Below are positions 27,715 through 36,938 of a stretch of DNA of 64,000 nucleotides, piece after piece. This DNA is from Bacillota bacterium (GTDB lineage: Bacteria; Bacillota; SHA-98; Ch115; JABLXJ01), in assembly GCA_013178125.1 (NCBI GenBank), contig JABLXJ010000004.1, positions 124,001 to 188,000 of the forward strand. Direction: 5' to 3'. The position numbers were made by a program, and so were the translations under genes. The first letter of the stretch is position 1; each line of letters opens with the position of its first letter. The notes below the pieces were generated by a model that did not search any database, was not told the origin of the DNA, and worked only from the letters and a program-made list of their open reading frames with translations.

Positions 27715-27825
27715 ATGCCGCGTTGCTGTGGTGGGAAGACCGCAAAGAAGGACGAGGCCAAGAAGCAGCCAAAGGAGGCCGAATCAACCGCCAAGACGAG
27801 TTCAAAGTCCTCCTCGAAAAAGTAG
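27715..27825 (+). CDS. Small Lys/Ser-rich protein with CC motif
   Basis: A 36-codon frame starting MPRCCGGK and ending KSSSKK, with GGGAGGTGAG 5 bases upstream. Nearly half the residues are Lys, Ser or Glu, and two adjacent cysteines lie near the N-terminus. The strong ribosome-binding site and biased composition favour a real gene, but I know no family with confidence. Bases 27826-28027 hold only unconvincing frames. Confidence 0.5.
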   Translation: MPRCCGGKTAKKDEAKKQPKEAESTAKTSSKSSSKK

Positions 27826-28027
27826 GGGCCGGTGAGAAGAGAAGCGGGGGGCCGCGGGTGCGTCCCATCATGGGCGCTCAGTCAGGCCCCCGAGGCCCGA
27901 GGTGAACATGGGATGGGTTTGATGTTTACCCAGGCGGGATGCTGGGGCGCGCGGTGCGAAGTCGCGGAGGGAAGCATATGGCGAACGAACCGTACTGCAC
28001 TGGGGATGAAGACTGGAGATGAAGTAG

Positions 28028-28585
28028 TTGACAAGGCGTGTTTATCGTTCAACCCGGGACCGGATGCTGGGCGGTGTGTGCGGTGGGCTTGCTGAATATT
28101 TTAATGTGGACCCGACGATAATGCGACTCCTGTGGGTGCTACTCGCTCTTGTACATGGTTTCGGGATCCTGGCATACATCGTGGCGTGGATCATAATTCC
28201 AGAGCTCCCGCCTGACGAGGCATCGCGCAGGGATGGCAGGGCGGACACCGGTGCCGGCCCTGACCTCGATGTGGTTCCAACGGCCGGCGGGGCGCCCGGG
28301 GACGGGGGTGGGGTCGGGGCGGCTGATTCCGACGATGGCGAGTCTCCGACGCACGAACATGAGGTTGAGGAGCGCGGTCCTACCGGCCATCAACCTGGAG
28401 ACCGGCCTGAGAATCGTGACCCGAGAAATGGCTCGCGCCTTGTGGCTGTCATCCTGATCATCCTGGGGGCGTGGTTCCTTATGGCGAATCTCTGGCCCTG
28501 GGTCCAGGCTGAGCGTTTCTGGCCGGTTATATTGATCGCTGTCGGGATATTCCTCCTGGTCGGCGGCCGTGGGTCGAGCAGGTGA
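28028..28585 (+). CDS. PspC-domain membrane protein
   Basis: This protein of 185 residues has an N-terminal PspC domain (about 3-62; RSTRDRMLGGVCGGLAEYF with the following helix ending AYIVAWIIIPE), a hydrophilic Gly/Asp-rich linker (65-135) and two C-terminal hydrophobic segments (about 138-182) like the LiaF/DUF5668 group. PspC proteins sense or answer envelope stress. It starts at TTG after GGAGATGAAG. Confidence 0.82.
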   Translation: MTRRVYRSTRDRMLGGVCGGLAEYFNVDPTIMRLLWVLLALVHGFGILAYIVAWIIIPELPPDEASRRDGRADTGAGPDLDVVPTAGGAPGDGGGVGAADSDDGESPTHEHEVEERGPTGHQPGDRPENRDPRNGSRLVAVILIILGAWFLMANLWPWVQAERFWPVILIAVGIFLLVGGRGSSR

Positions 28586-28633
28586 GAGGGGCGCTGGAAG
28601 GATATCGGTTGGAGGAAGGGGAAAGTAAAGGGG

Positions 28634-29521
28634 TTGCGTATCCAGGTTATCGTCAATCCAAGGGCGGGGCGGGGCAGGGGGAGGAGGGCCATCCCGGTTA
28701 TCAAGGAAAAATTCAAGGACGCCGGTGTGGACTTCGATATCCACGTCACGCGCTTCGCCGGCGATGCGGTGGAGACCGCGAGAAGGGCGGCAGCCGGCAA
28801 CTGTGATGTCGTGGTTGCTGCGGGGGGAGATGGCACAGCCAACGAGGTTGTAAATGGCATAGTTGATACGGGGGCCCGCTTTGGGGTGATCCCCTGCGGC
28901 ACGGGAAATGATTTTGCAATTGGCCTCGGCATACCGAGGAATATCGCCAGAGCGTGCGATCTTATCCTGAATGGCACCTCGAATGGCGAGGTTAGACGGG
29001 TAGATATCGGTAAGGTGGCAGGACGCTATTTCATTGGCTCCGTTGGCATAGGCTTCGATGCCACTGTGGCGCTCGAGGCCAACCGGAGTATACCACTACT
29101 GCGCGGTCCTGTAGTCTACGCGATTGCGCTGCTGAAGGTGCTATCCACCTACAGAACAAGGAAAATGAGAATAGCGCTGGACGGGAATACTATCCACGTT
29201 ACGCCGCTCCTCGTCGCGGTGACCAACGCCCCGACATATGGCGGCGGTATGCGCATCTCACCGAATGCCATCATGGACGATGGCTTATTTGATATCTGCG
29301 TCATAGGACAGATGAGGAGCATGGAGGCCCTCTATCATTTTCCGAAGGTCTTCAAGGGAAGCCATGCGAGGCTCGAGAAAGTAACCATGCTGCGGGGGCA
29401 GGATGTAACGGTGGATGCGGAGGAGGCCGTTCCATTTCACATGGACGGTGAGGTGATGACAGGTAAGCACCTTCATCTCGAGATCTTTCCTTCGGCTCTG
29501 GGCGTTATCTGCCCTGCCTGA
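28634..29521 (+). CDS. Diacylglycerol/lipid kinase family protein (DagK/YegS type)
   Basis: This protein of 295 residues begins VIVNPRAGRGRG and carries the ATP-binding GGDGT motif (64-68) and PCGTGNDFA loop, then the beta-sandwich domain ending VPFHMDGEVM. In Bacillota such kinases phosphorylate diacylglycerol and recycle it into phospholipid synthesis. It starts at TTG after GGAGGAAGGGGAAAG. It probably forms a pair with the PspC gene 48 bases upstream. Confidence 0.88.
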   Translation: MRIQVIVNPRAGRGRGRRAIPVIKEKFKDAGVDFDIHVTRFAGDAVETARRAAAGNCDVVVAAGGDGTANEVVNGIVDTGARFGVIPCGTGNDFAIGLGIPRNIARACDLILNGTSNGEVRRVDIGKVAGRYFIGSVGIGFDATVALEANRSIPLLRGPVVYAIALLKVLSTYRTRKMRIALDGNTIHVTPLLVAVTNAPTYGGGMRISPNAIMDDGLFDICVIGQMRSMEALYHFPKVFKGSHARLEKVTMLRGQDVTVDAEEAVPFHMDGEVMTGKHLHLEIFPSALGVICPA

Positions 29522-29641
29522 ACTCAGGAGCTCAGAGGTTAGTGTGTATAATACATAACCGCCGAAGCCCCCGGCTTTGATCCTAGTGAGGCCCAACTGA
29601 CAGCTGACCGCCGGGTTGTGTTTTTATGGAGGAAGGCCTAA

Positions 29642-30979
29642 TTGAAGGTTGGTATAGTCTCGCTCGGGTGCGCCAAGAACCTAGTTGATGCCGAGATCAT
29701 GCTCGGCCTCTTGAAGGAGGCGGGGTATGATATAGTCGCAGATGAACAGGAGGCCGACGTGTTGATAGTCAATACATGCGGGTTTATTGAGCCTGCAAAG
29801 GAGGAGGCTATCGACACCATCCTCGACCTTGCGGCGTGGAAAGAAAGGGGAAATTGCAGGGTTCTGGTGGTTACGGGGTGCCTCTCGCAGAGGTACGGGC
29901 GTGAGCTCCTGGATGAGATGCCCGAGGTTGATGCGGTGGTTGGGACGGGCGAATTCAACAGGATAGCCGGGATAGTGGAGCGAGTCCTGGCCGGGGAGCG
30001 GGTATTTGCGGTAGGGGTTCCCGAGTTCATATACGATCACAGGATGCCGCGGCTGCTCTCAACCCCCGGGCATGTGGCCTATTTGAAGATCGCCGAGGGG
30101 TGCGAGAACCGCTGTTCGTATTGCGTGATCCCGGCCATCCGCGGCAGGTTCAGGAGCCGGCCGGTGGAGTCCATCATTGAAGAGGCCCGGGTGCTCGTAG
30201 GAGGTGGGGCACGGGAGCTAATCTTGATCGCGCAGGATACCACCAGGTATGGTCTTGATCTATACGGCAGGCCCTCCCTTGCGCACCTGCTGCGCGCACT
30301 CGTCAAGATTGACGGCCTAACCTGGGCTCGATTTTTATATACCCATCCAACCGGGTTTACGGACGAGCTTATAGAGACTGTTGCTGTGGAGAGCAAGATT
30401 TGCAGCTACATCGATATCCCATTGCAGCATATCGACGAGGAGATACTGAGGCGCATGAATCGCAGGCCTGGACCGCGAGAGATCGAGGAGCTTATAGCCA
30501 GGTTGAAGCGGGATATCCCGGACGTCACCATCCGGAGTTCATTCATAGTTGGCTTCCCTGGCGAGACCGAGGCTGCGTTCTCCAGGCTCCTGGATTTCAT
30601 TCGGGATGTGAGGTTGGACAGGATTGGGGTTTTTAAATATTCGCCTGAGGAGGGCACACCCGCTGCCAGGATGCCGGGCAGCGTGCCGGAGGATGTCAAG
30701 GGCGCCCGTTACCGGAGGGTTATGGAGCTGGCCCGGCGCATCTCACGCGAGAAGAATGAAGAGAAGGTCGGGCGCGTGCTGGACGTCCTGATCGATGGGA
30801 GGGCCCCCGAGAGCGAGCTCTTGACGGTAGGCAGGTCCCAGGCGGAGGCTCCCGAGGTCGACGGGGTAATATATATTGGTAATGATCACCCACCTGTCGG
30901 GGCGATGAGAAGGGTAAAGATAACGCAGGCGGGTGATTATGACCTTGTGGGGGAGGTGATACCACCTGATCTTGGTTAG
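29642..30979 (+). CDS. rimO: Ribosomal protein S12 methylthiotransferase
   Basis: Radical-SAM enzyme of 445 residues that methylthiolates an aspartate of S12. The N-terminal UPF0004 domain starts VGIVSLGCAKNLVDAE with cluster cysteines near 10, 46 and 80; the radical-SAM CENRCSYC motif is at C154, C158, C161; a TRAM domain ends the protein. VSLGCAKNLVD favours RimO over MiaB. TTG start with GGAGGAAGG upstream. Confidence 0.93.
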   Translation: MKVGIVSLGCAKNLVDAEIMLGLLKEAGYDIVADEQEADVLIVNTCGFIEPAKEEAIDTILDLAAWKERGNCRVLVVTGCLSQRYGRELLDEMPEVDAVVGTGEFNRIAGIVERVLAGERVFAVGVPEFIYDHRMPRLLSTPGHVAYLKIAEGCENRCSYCVIPAIRGRFRSRPVESIIEEARVLVGGGARELILIAQDTTRYGLDLYGRPSLAHLLRALVKIDGLTWARFLYTHPTGFTDELIETVAVESKICSYIDIPLQHIDEEILRRMNRRPGPREIEELIARLKRDIPDVTIRSSFIVGFPGETEAAFSRLLDFIRDVRLDRIGVFKYSPEEGTPAARMPGSVPEDVKGARYRRVMELARRISREKNEEKVGRVLDVLIDGRAPESELLTVGRSQAEAPEVDGVIYIGNDHPPVGAMRRVKITQAGDYDLVGEVIPPDLG

Positions 30980-31066
30980 CTGCTTTTACCTTATATAGAG
31001 AAATAAGAGGTATAGAGATGATAATGAGGGACGAGACGAGTATTGAGGGAGAGGGACAAGAAGACG

Positions 31067-32335
31067 ATGGTATCAGATTCTGAGAGTAGCAAGAAGTTCG
31101 ATCCGTTCGAGATAGCCCAGTACCAGTACGATAGCGTCGTGGAGAAGATGGACATAGATGACGGCATCAAGGAGGTCATGCGCTATCCTGAGAGGGTCCT
31201 CTATGTATCTTTCCCAGTGAAGATGGATGATGGCAGCATAAGAGTCTTTCATGGATTCCGGGCCCAGCACAGCACGGCCAGGGGACCGGCCAAGGGCGGC
31301 ATCAGGTTTCACCCCGATGTTACAATAGAGGAAGTTAAGGCCCTGGCAATGTGGATGACCTGGAAGTGCGCGACTGTAGGCATTCCCTTTGGTGGCGGCA
31401 AGGGCGGGGTCATATGCAACCCCAAGGAGATGTCCGCTGGGGAGCTCGAGCGCCTGACGCGCCGGTTTACCACGGAGCTCAGCGCGATAATAGGGCCGAC
31501 GCGGGATATCCCGGCGCCCGATGTCTACACAAATGCCCAGACTATGGCATGGATCATGGATACATACAGCATGCACATGGGCGAGCCGGTGCCCGCCGTT
31601 GTTACCGGCAAGCCTCTCGCCATAGGCGGGTCGGCAGGGCGCAATGAAGCCACCGCCCGCGGCGTCCTTTTCGTGGTGCGTGAGGCATGCAGGCAGCTCG
31701 ATACTCCTCTGGCCGGGATAAGGGTTGCGATTCAGGGGTTCGGGAACGCGGGCTCGATGGCTGCAAAGTTCTTTTTCGAGGAGGGCTGCAGGGTCGTGGC
31801 GGTAAGCGATTCAAAGGGAGGCATCTTCAACGCTAACGGCCTTGACATCCCGAAAGTTATGGTCCATAAGGAGAGGGCCGGGACCGTCCTCGGGGCAGAG
31901 GGTGGCGAGGAGATATCAAATGAGGCCTTGCTTGAACTTGATTGCGATATTCTCATCCCTGCTGCGCTCGAGAACCAGTTGACCGGGGAGAACGCGCCGC
32001 GCGTGAAGGCGAGGATAATAGCGGAGGCTGCCAACGGTCCAACAGCACCCGAGGCTGATCGTATACTCTTTGAGCGCGGGGTGACGGTGATCCCCGACAT
32101 CCTTGCCAATGCGGGCGGGGTCACTGTCTCGTATTTTGAATGGGTCCAAAACCTCCAGGCGTCCTATTGGCCGGAGGATAAGGTCAACAAGCGGCTCGAG
32201 CTCATCATGACGCGGAGCTTCAAGGATGTATTCGATGTTGCGAGACAGCAGGGGGTGCCCATGCGAGAGGCAGCCTACATGGTAGCCATCAAGCGAGTTA
32301 CAGAGGCCATAAAGGTCAGAGGCATCTACCCATAA
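31067..32335 (+). CDS. gdhA: Glutamate dehydrogenase (GluDH family)
   Basis: This enzyme of about 422 residues interconverts glutamate with 2-oxoglutarate and ammonia. The substrate domain has KGGIRFHP and GIPFGGGKGG with the catalytic lysine region, PAPDVYTN, then the Rossmann domain (IQGFGNAGSMAA). ATG at 31067 lies 11 bases after GAGGGAGAGGGA; a TTG at 31043 is in frame. The hexameric catabolic GudB/RocG type is most similar by motif. A terminator follows, so it is a single-gene unit. Confidence 0.9.
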   Translation: MVSDSESSKKFDPFEIAQYQYDSVVEKMDIDDGIKEVMRYPERVLYVSFPVKMDDGSIRVFHGFRAQHSTARGPAKGGIRFHPDVTIEEVKALAMWMTWKCATVGIPFGGGKGGVICNPKEMSAGELERLTRRFTTELSAIIGPTRDIPAPDVYTNAQTMAWIMDTYSMHMGEPVPAVVTGKPLAIGGSAGRNEATARGVLFVVREACRQLDTPLAGIRVAIQGFGNAGSMAAKFFFEEGCRVVAVSDSKGGIFNANGLDIPKVMVHKERAGTVLGAEGGEEISNEALLELDCDILIPAALENQLTGENAPRVKARIIAEAANGPTAPEADRILFERGVTVIPDILANAGGVTVSYFEWVQNLQASYWPEDKVNKRLELIMTRSFKDVFDVARQQGVPMREAAYMVAIKRVTEAIKVRGIYP

Positions 32336-32398
32336 GGCCTCGGAGTCTAATCTTCTAATCTAAATTCTAAATCGGGTCTAAACCGGGTGGATATCACG

Positions 32399-32433
32399 AA
32401 GCGGGCCGGGACTGGGATTCCCGACCCGCTTTT
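32399..32433 (+). terminator. Intrinsic terminator of the glutamate dehydrogenase gene
   Basis: AAGCGGGCCGGGA pairs with TCCCGACCCGCTT over 13 positions with one mismatch; the stem is followed by a short T-run. Confidence 0.75.
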
Positions 32434-32550
32434 CGATTTGTAGCGTAATTTGCCACTTTTGCAGGAATCTCCCGAGGCCGTGTCGAAGAAACAATCTAGT
32501 GTCGACTCTACCTTTTGCCTTGACCTGACAGGACAGGATGGGATAGGGAT

Positions 32551-32579
32551 CTGGCAGGATAAGGATGGGGTTGTATAGT
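32551..32579 (+). promoter_or_regulatory. Possible promoter of the exbB-exbD-tonB genes
   Basis: CTGGCA, 17-base spacer, TATAGT. Both boxes are imperfect. Transcription would begin near 32586, leaving a short leader. Confidence 0.3.
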
Positions 32580-32597
32580 ATTGGATTAGGATAGGAC

Positions 32598-33269
32598 ATG
32601 CTGGGGGGTCTGTTAATGGTTGACATGTTAATTAAAGGCGGGCCGGTTATGATCCCGTTGCTCCTGTGCTCGGTGCTGGCTCTGGCGATTACCTTTGAAC
32701 GCATATATTATCTCTGGAGGACGAGGACGGACCCTGAGCGCGCCCTGCAGGCCGTCACCCTTGCCCTCGAGCATGGCAGGATAGGTGATGCCATCGCGGC
32801 TGTGGAAAAATTCCGGGGGCAGATCGGGAGCCTCATGTCCGCGGCATTGGTCAGTTACGGCAAGGAGCGTGATGAGATCGAGGCAGCCATGAGGGCTGCG
32901 GGTGAAAAAGAGGTCTACAAAATGGAGAAGAGGGTCTCAGTGCTCGATATGCTCGTTACCATCTCACCCCTCCTGGGCCTTCTGGGGACCGTGACGGGAA
33001 TTATAAAGAGCTTCAAGGTCCTCGCGACCTCCCCTCAGATATTGGATCCCGGTCAGCTCAGCGCCGGAATAGCCGAGGCCCTTATAACAACGGCGGCAGG
33101 CCTCATAATTGCCGTGCCTACGCTCGCCTTCCATACATATATCGTTGGCATTATCGACAGGCGAATCCTCGAGATGGACGAGTTCTCCAATGATTTGCTC
33201 GATATCCTGGCGTCCGAGGTGAAACGCGATGAGGTTCCATCGCAACTCCAAAAAGAAGCCTCGAATTGA
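32598..33269 (+). CDS. exbB: ExbB/TolQ/MotA-family proton channel protein
   Basis: This protein of 223 residues has three predicted membrane helices (about 14-34, 115-140, 155-180) and the conserved LLGLLGTVTGIIKSF segment of ExbB/TolQ. With ExbD it uses the proton gradient to energise a TonB-like partner. The ExbD gene overlaps it by 41 bases and TonB follows, so ExbB is preferred over MotA. ATG 32598 is the longest start; ATG 32616, with GGGGGG 8 bases before it, is also plausible. Confidence 0.88.
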   Translation: MLGGLLMVDMLIKGGPVMIPLLLCSVLALAITFERIYYLWRTRTDPERALQAVTLALEHGRIGDAIAAVEKFRGQIGSLMSAALVSYGKERDEIEAAMRAAGEKEVYKMEKRVSVLDMLVTISPLLGLLGTVTGIIKSFKVLATSPQILDPGQLSAGIAEALITTAAGLIIAVPTLAFHTYIVGIIDRRILEMDEFSNDLLDILASEVKRDEVPSQLQKEASN

Positions 33270-33633
33270 AATGGTGCCGATGGTCGATGTGATGACCTTC
33301 CTCATAGTGTTCTTTATTCTCTTCACGACCTTCCGGACGAGCCCCATGGGGCTCCAGGTCAAGCTGCCGGCGGCTGTGACAGCGACCAAGCAGGAGACAA
33401 CCAGGATCACGGTCACGATCGACGTAAGGGGCAACATATACTTCAACGATACCCGCACTACCATGGATGGCCTGGAGCAAAGGGTCAAGCGGCAGATTGC
33501 GCGGAATCGTAACAGCCTCGTCATCATAAAGGCTGACAGGGATGTGCGATATGCGAAACTGGTGGAAGTGATGGATGCGGTCAGGCGTGTTGGGGCTACG
33601 CGAGTCGCGCTCGCGGCGGAGAAACCCAGCTGA
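33229..33633 (+). CDS. exbD: ExbD/TolR-family biopolymer transport protein
   Basis: This protein of 134 residues has a short cytoplasmic start, one membrane helix containing the conserved proton-relay Asp (MVPMVDVMTFLIVFFI, near residue 22), and a periplasmic domain ending RRVGATRVALAAEKP, typical of ExbD. It overlaps exbB by 41 bases, showing tight coupling. Confidence 0.9.
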   Translation: MRFHRNSKKKPRIEMVPMVDVMTFLIVFFILFTTFRTSPMGLQVKLPAAVTATKQETTRITVTIDVRGNIYFNDTRTTMDGLEQRVKRQIARNRNSLVIIKADRDVRYAKLVEVMDAVRRVGATRVALAAEKPS

Positions 33634-33712
33634 CCGCCTGACCCCTATTAACCATATTGCCCGTATTGGCGGGTCAGCTGGCAAAAAGGCCTTTACAGGT
33701 TGGTGGGGTGGC

Positions 33713-34705
33713 ATGAGATTGAACATCGCAAGGTCGAAGGGGAGTTCTGAAGGGGACAGCCTTCCCGTGGCTATTCTGGTTTCCATCGCCGTTCACGCGC
33801 TTTTGATCTGGCTCATACCTGTCTGGGAGCCAAAACAGGTTGCGATTTACCCCCTGGAATTCGGGGAGATATCACAGACCTTTTCTGAGACCAGGCGCGG
33901 CAAGCCTGCAATCAAGCATGGAACGCCGGCTGCCCATCTCCAGGCCGGGCCCCAGGCCAGGGTAAGGGTGGTGGAGGCAAAGCCAAAAACGGGACCCACG
34001 GTCGACGTTGTTAAGACCCCCCCTGACGTTGTTAAGGCTTCCCCTATTGATAAGGTTCCTATCAAGGAACCCCAAGTCAAGGAGGCTTCAGTCAGGGAGA
34101 CCCGGGCAGAGGCCGTTGCAGCGGCAGGCGATGTTAACAGGAAAGCGGCTAAAACAGCTGTGCTCGAGGACAAAACCAGGGTGCTTACATCCGAACATGG
34201 CGATGAGAAGATTGCTGTAACCCAACCTCTCCCTGAGAAGCCGAGCGCGGATGTCAAAGGGGAGACCGGAGGGCATGCGTCACCGGGGGCTGGGGCCGCG
34301 GCCGTGGCCTCTGCGCCCGCAGTTCAACCTGGCGAGGGCCGGGGCGCGGCCAATAGTGAAGGCGGACAGGACCAGGGGGCTGCCGGCGTGGGCGGCGTTG
34401 ATTATGGGACCGGGGAATCCCTTGTCGTCCGGGGCGTGCCTCCTGTCTACCCAAAGAATGCTCAGAACGAGGGGATCGAGGGCAGCGTTGACTTGAAGGT
34501 GCGCGTTGGCCCGGATGGCAATGTGCAAGGTGTAGATATAGTTGGGTCATCAACTGATGAGAGGCTAAACGAGGTATCTAAGAGGACAGTTAGTTCGGCC
34601 TGGAACTTCCGCCCCATCGGGAAACCCTATAGCGTGAAGGTGAAGGTTTCGTTCTCCGGGGGGCAAGTCAAAGTGATATTTGGCGGGGTCTCTGTCGCAG
34701 GCTGA
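33713..34705 (+). CDS. TonB-like energy transducer
   Basis: This protein of about 330 residues has an N-terminal membrane helix (about 19-36; VSIAVHALLIWLIPVW, with the His in the helix seen in TonB), a long Lys/Val/Pro spacer (about 60-230), and a C-terminal TonB_C domain (about 245-330; VYPKNAQNEGIEGSVDLKV, SSAWNFRPI). TonB proteins pass force to outer-membrane receptors, which monoderm Bacillota lack. ATG 33713 is chosen because it starts just before the anchor; upstream in-frame codons overlap exbD. No TonB-dependent receptor is in the window. Confidence 0.83.
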   Translation: MRLNIARSKGSSEGDSLPVAILVSIAVHALLIWLIPVWEPKQVAIYPLEFGEISQTFSETRRGKPAIKHGTPAAHLQAGPQARVRVVEAKPKTGPTVDVVKTPPDVVKASPIDKVPIKEPQVKEASVRETRAEAVAAAGDVNRKAAKTAVLEDKTRVLTSEHGDEKIAVTQPLPEKPSADVKGETGGHASPGAGAAAVASAPAVQPGEGRGAANSEGGQDQGAAGVGGVDYGTGESLVVRGVPPVYPKNAQNEGIEGSVDLKVRVGPDGNVQGVDIVGSSTDERLNEVSKRTVSSAWNFRPIGKPYSVKVKVSFSGGQVKVIFGGVSVAG

Positions 34706-34811
34706 GCCGCCTCCCCGTTACTTCCCGCAGGGCGTCGCAGGTGTCGCAGTGTGCGCTAACCCGGGCCAGGCAGCCGCAGAATAAAGGGTTAACGCCAGTC
34801 GAGGGGTGATC

Positions 34812-36836
34812 ATGGTGGGGGTTTTTGCTGCTAGAGCGGGAAAAATCAGGATTTTGTTCCTGGGGTTGGTCGTTTCGGTCGCGATTTTCCTTTGTCAGTA
34901 TGTGGCTGTATCAGCCATATGTAGTGCAGCGCCCAACCTTGCCCTGGCAAACGACTATATCAAGATATTCGTGAACACGGATGAGGATGCTATGGGTCGC
35001 TTCGCTGTGGACACCACCGGAGGCGACCCTGAAAATCCCAAGGATGATAACAAGCCCCTGGTCTACGGGAGGCCGAAACCGTGGACCTCATATACCAGCG
35101 TGAAGATTGACGGCAGGACCTATTGCTTCGGGGGCCCCACGGAGAAGCGCGCGGGTGCTGGTGCCGACTATGGTGAGTGCCTCAAGCCCCCGCACATAGG
35201 CAGTGGCAACACGATAGCGGCGACGTGGGGGTTTGGCGACATCGAGGTGACACAACAACTCCGGCCCGTTCGCAGCATCACGAGTGGCCTCTTCGATACG
35301 GCTGAGATCAGGTATATCGTGGCCAACAACGGGACCTCCACCCATGATGTTGGATTGAGGATCGTCCTCGATACAATGCTCGGCGCGAATGACGGCGCCC
35401 CCATGAGGGTCGGGGAGGCAGCCGTGACCACCGACACGATGTACGAGGGCAATGGTGTGCCGGATTTTTGGCAGGCGTTCGATTCGCTCAGCAACCCTGA
35501 AGTCACATCTCAGGGGACCCTCCGGGGGGGCGGGGCCACGCCGCCCGACAGGGTTTTCCTTACCAACTGGGGCAGCCTTGCAGATGGGGTTTGGGATTTC
35601 GATTTCCAGCCCGGCAGGGATTTCACCCGCAAGGGCGAGTATGAACTGGATAGCGCGGCCGCCCTCTTCTGGGACCCAAGGCCGCTTGGCCCCGGCGAGG
35701 AGCGAGAGTATATCACGCTCTATGGGCTTGGGGCGATCTCCATCGCGAGGGGCACCCTTTCCATAGGTGTGACCTCCCCTGCTGAGGTCGTCAAGGGGAG
35801 GGGTAGATCAGCAGCATTTCCCGTCATCTGCTATATTGAAAACACGGGAGATGCAGAGGCATACAAGGTGAACGTATCCATTCAGCTCCCCGAGGGGCTG
35901 AACCTTGTCAGCGGCCAGTCGCGGGACCGGCAGCTCGGAAACCTGCCAGCTGGAGCGACAACCCAGGTGGTATGGAATGTTGAGCCCCAGGCACAACCCG
36001 GCACCGTCCTGACCTACATGGTGAGGGTGACGGCTGAGAATGTCGAGGATAACCAGGTCAAGCGGACGGTCAGGATACTGGCGCCTGCCAGGCTTTCGGC
36101 AAAGCTCTCGGGCCCCGGGGCGCTCGGGATAAGGGATGAGAGGTACCACCCCAGTCCGTTCAAGGTGACCGGGACGATCAAGAATGTCGGCGATGCGCCG
36201 GCATATGGCCTCAAGGCGACGATTCTGCCGGGCCAGGGACTGGCGACAGCGCTCCGTGAGAAACCCTCGAAGCTGCTCGGATCGCTGGAGCCCGGCGAAA
36301 CGTGTGATGTCGCCTGGCAGCTGGTTCCCGCAGGGGGAAAGGGGAATTTTAAGTATGATATGAAGGTCGAGTCCCCGAGCGCTGAGCCATCAACATCCAG
36401 CGGTAAAGTGAAGGTGCCCGAGCTCGAGCCCAAGGTTAGAGTCATCCTGGAATCCAGCGCCATCAAGGCGGGGGAGTTTTTCGCTGTCGACGTAATGGCG
36501 ACGAACATAGGAGGCTTCAAGAGTTCAGATATTAGCATCTCCTATGATCCCAGGGTTCTCGAGGCCGTAAGCGTGTCGAGGGGAACCGTATTTGTGGAGG
36601 ATGGTCGCCTTTTAAAATGGGATGAAGGGGTAATAGACAACTCGAAAGGGGTGATAAAGGGTATAAGGGGGGAGGTCGATTCGCCCCTTACTGCATGGGG
36701 CACGCTCTGCACGATCAACTTCAGGGCGAAGGCGCCGGGGGTGTCCCGTATTGAGTTACCGGGGCTTGAATTGAAGAATAGCCGCGGAGGGAAAATCGCC
36801 TTGACGATCGCTGATGGCAAGGTCAGTGTAAAATAA
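34812..36836 (+). CDS. Secreted multidomain protein with CARDB-like repeats and C-terminal cohesin-like domain
   Basis: This protein of about 674 residues has a signal peptide (hydrophobic 16-36), an unrecognised beta-rich N-terminal region (about 45-310), two Ig/CARDB-like modules (about 318-425 and 430-540; IENTGDAEAYKVNVSIQLPEG and IKNVGDAPAYGLKA are parallel), and a cohesin-like domain (about 545-674; AGEFFAVDVMATNIGG, SISYDPRVLEAV, INFRAKAPGVS). Cohesins bind dockerins; no dockerin is visible nearby. ATG 34812 follows GAGGGGTGATC. It lies between tonB and the SLH protein, suggesting a periplasmic or cell-surface role with them. It may be a scaffold or adhesin. Confidence 0.7.
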   Translation: MVGVFAARAGKIRILFLGLVVSVAIFLCQYVAVSAICSAAPNLALANDYIKIFVNTDEDAMGRFAVDTTGGDPENPKDDNKPLVYGRPKPWTSYTSVKIDGRTYCFGGPTEKRAGAGADYGECLKPPHIGSGNTIAATWGFGDIEVTQQLRPVRSITSGLFDTAEIRYIVANNGTSTHDVGLRIVLDTMLGANDGAPMRVGEAAVTTDTMYEGNGVPDFWQAFDSLSNPEVTSQGTLRGGGATPPDRVFLTNWGSLADGVWDFDFQPGRDFTRKGEYELDSAAALFWDPRPLGPGEEREYITLYGLGAISIARGTLSIGVTSPAEVVKGRGRSAAFPVICYIENTGDAEAYKVNVSIQLPEGLNLVSGQSRDRQLGNLPAGATTQVVWNVEPQAQPGTVLTYMVRVTAENVEDNQVKRTVRILAPARLSAKLSGPGALGIRDERYHPSPFKVTGTIKNVGDAPAYGLKATILPGQGLATALREKPSKLLGSLEPGETCDVAWQLVPAGGKGNFKYDMKVESPSAEPSTSSGKVKVPELEPKVRVILESSAIKAGEFFAVDVMATNIGGFKSSDISISYDPRVLEAVSVSRGTVFVEDGRLLKWDEGVIDNSKGVIKGIRGEVDSPLTAWGTLCTINFRAKAPGVSRIELPGLELKNSRGGKIALTIADGKVSVK

Positions 36837-36938
36837 GACGGTGCCAGTGTAGTAATGTAGAATTGTATGGCCAATCGTGTATAGCAGGAGTGTGCAAGTG
36901 TGAGAGGGTAATCTAGAGGCGAATATGGAGGGGGTAAC

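Noticed and set aside
27832-28095. 87-codon plus-strand frame before the PspC gene
   Set aside because: It overlaps the clear PspC start in another frame, has no good ribosome-binding site, and its composition is unlike its neighbours.
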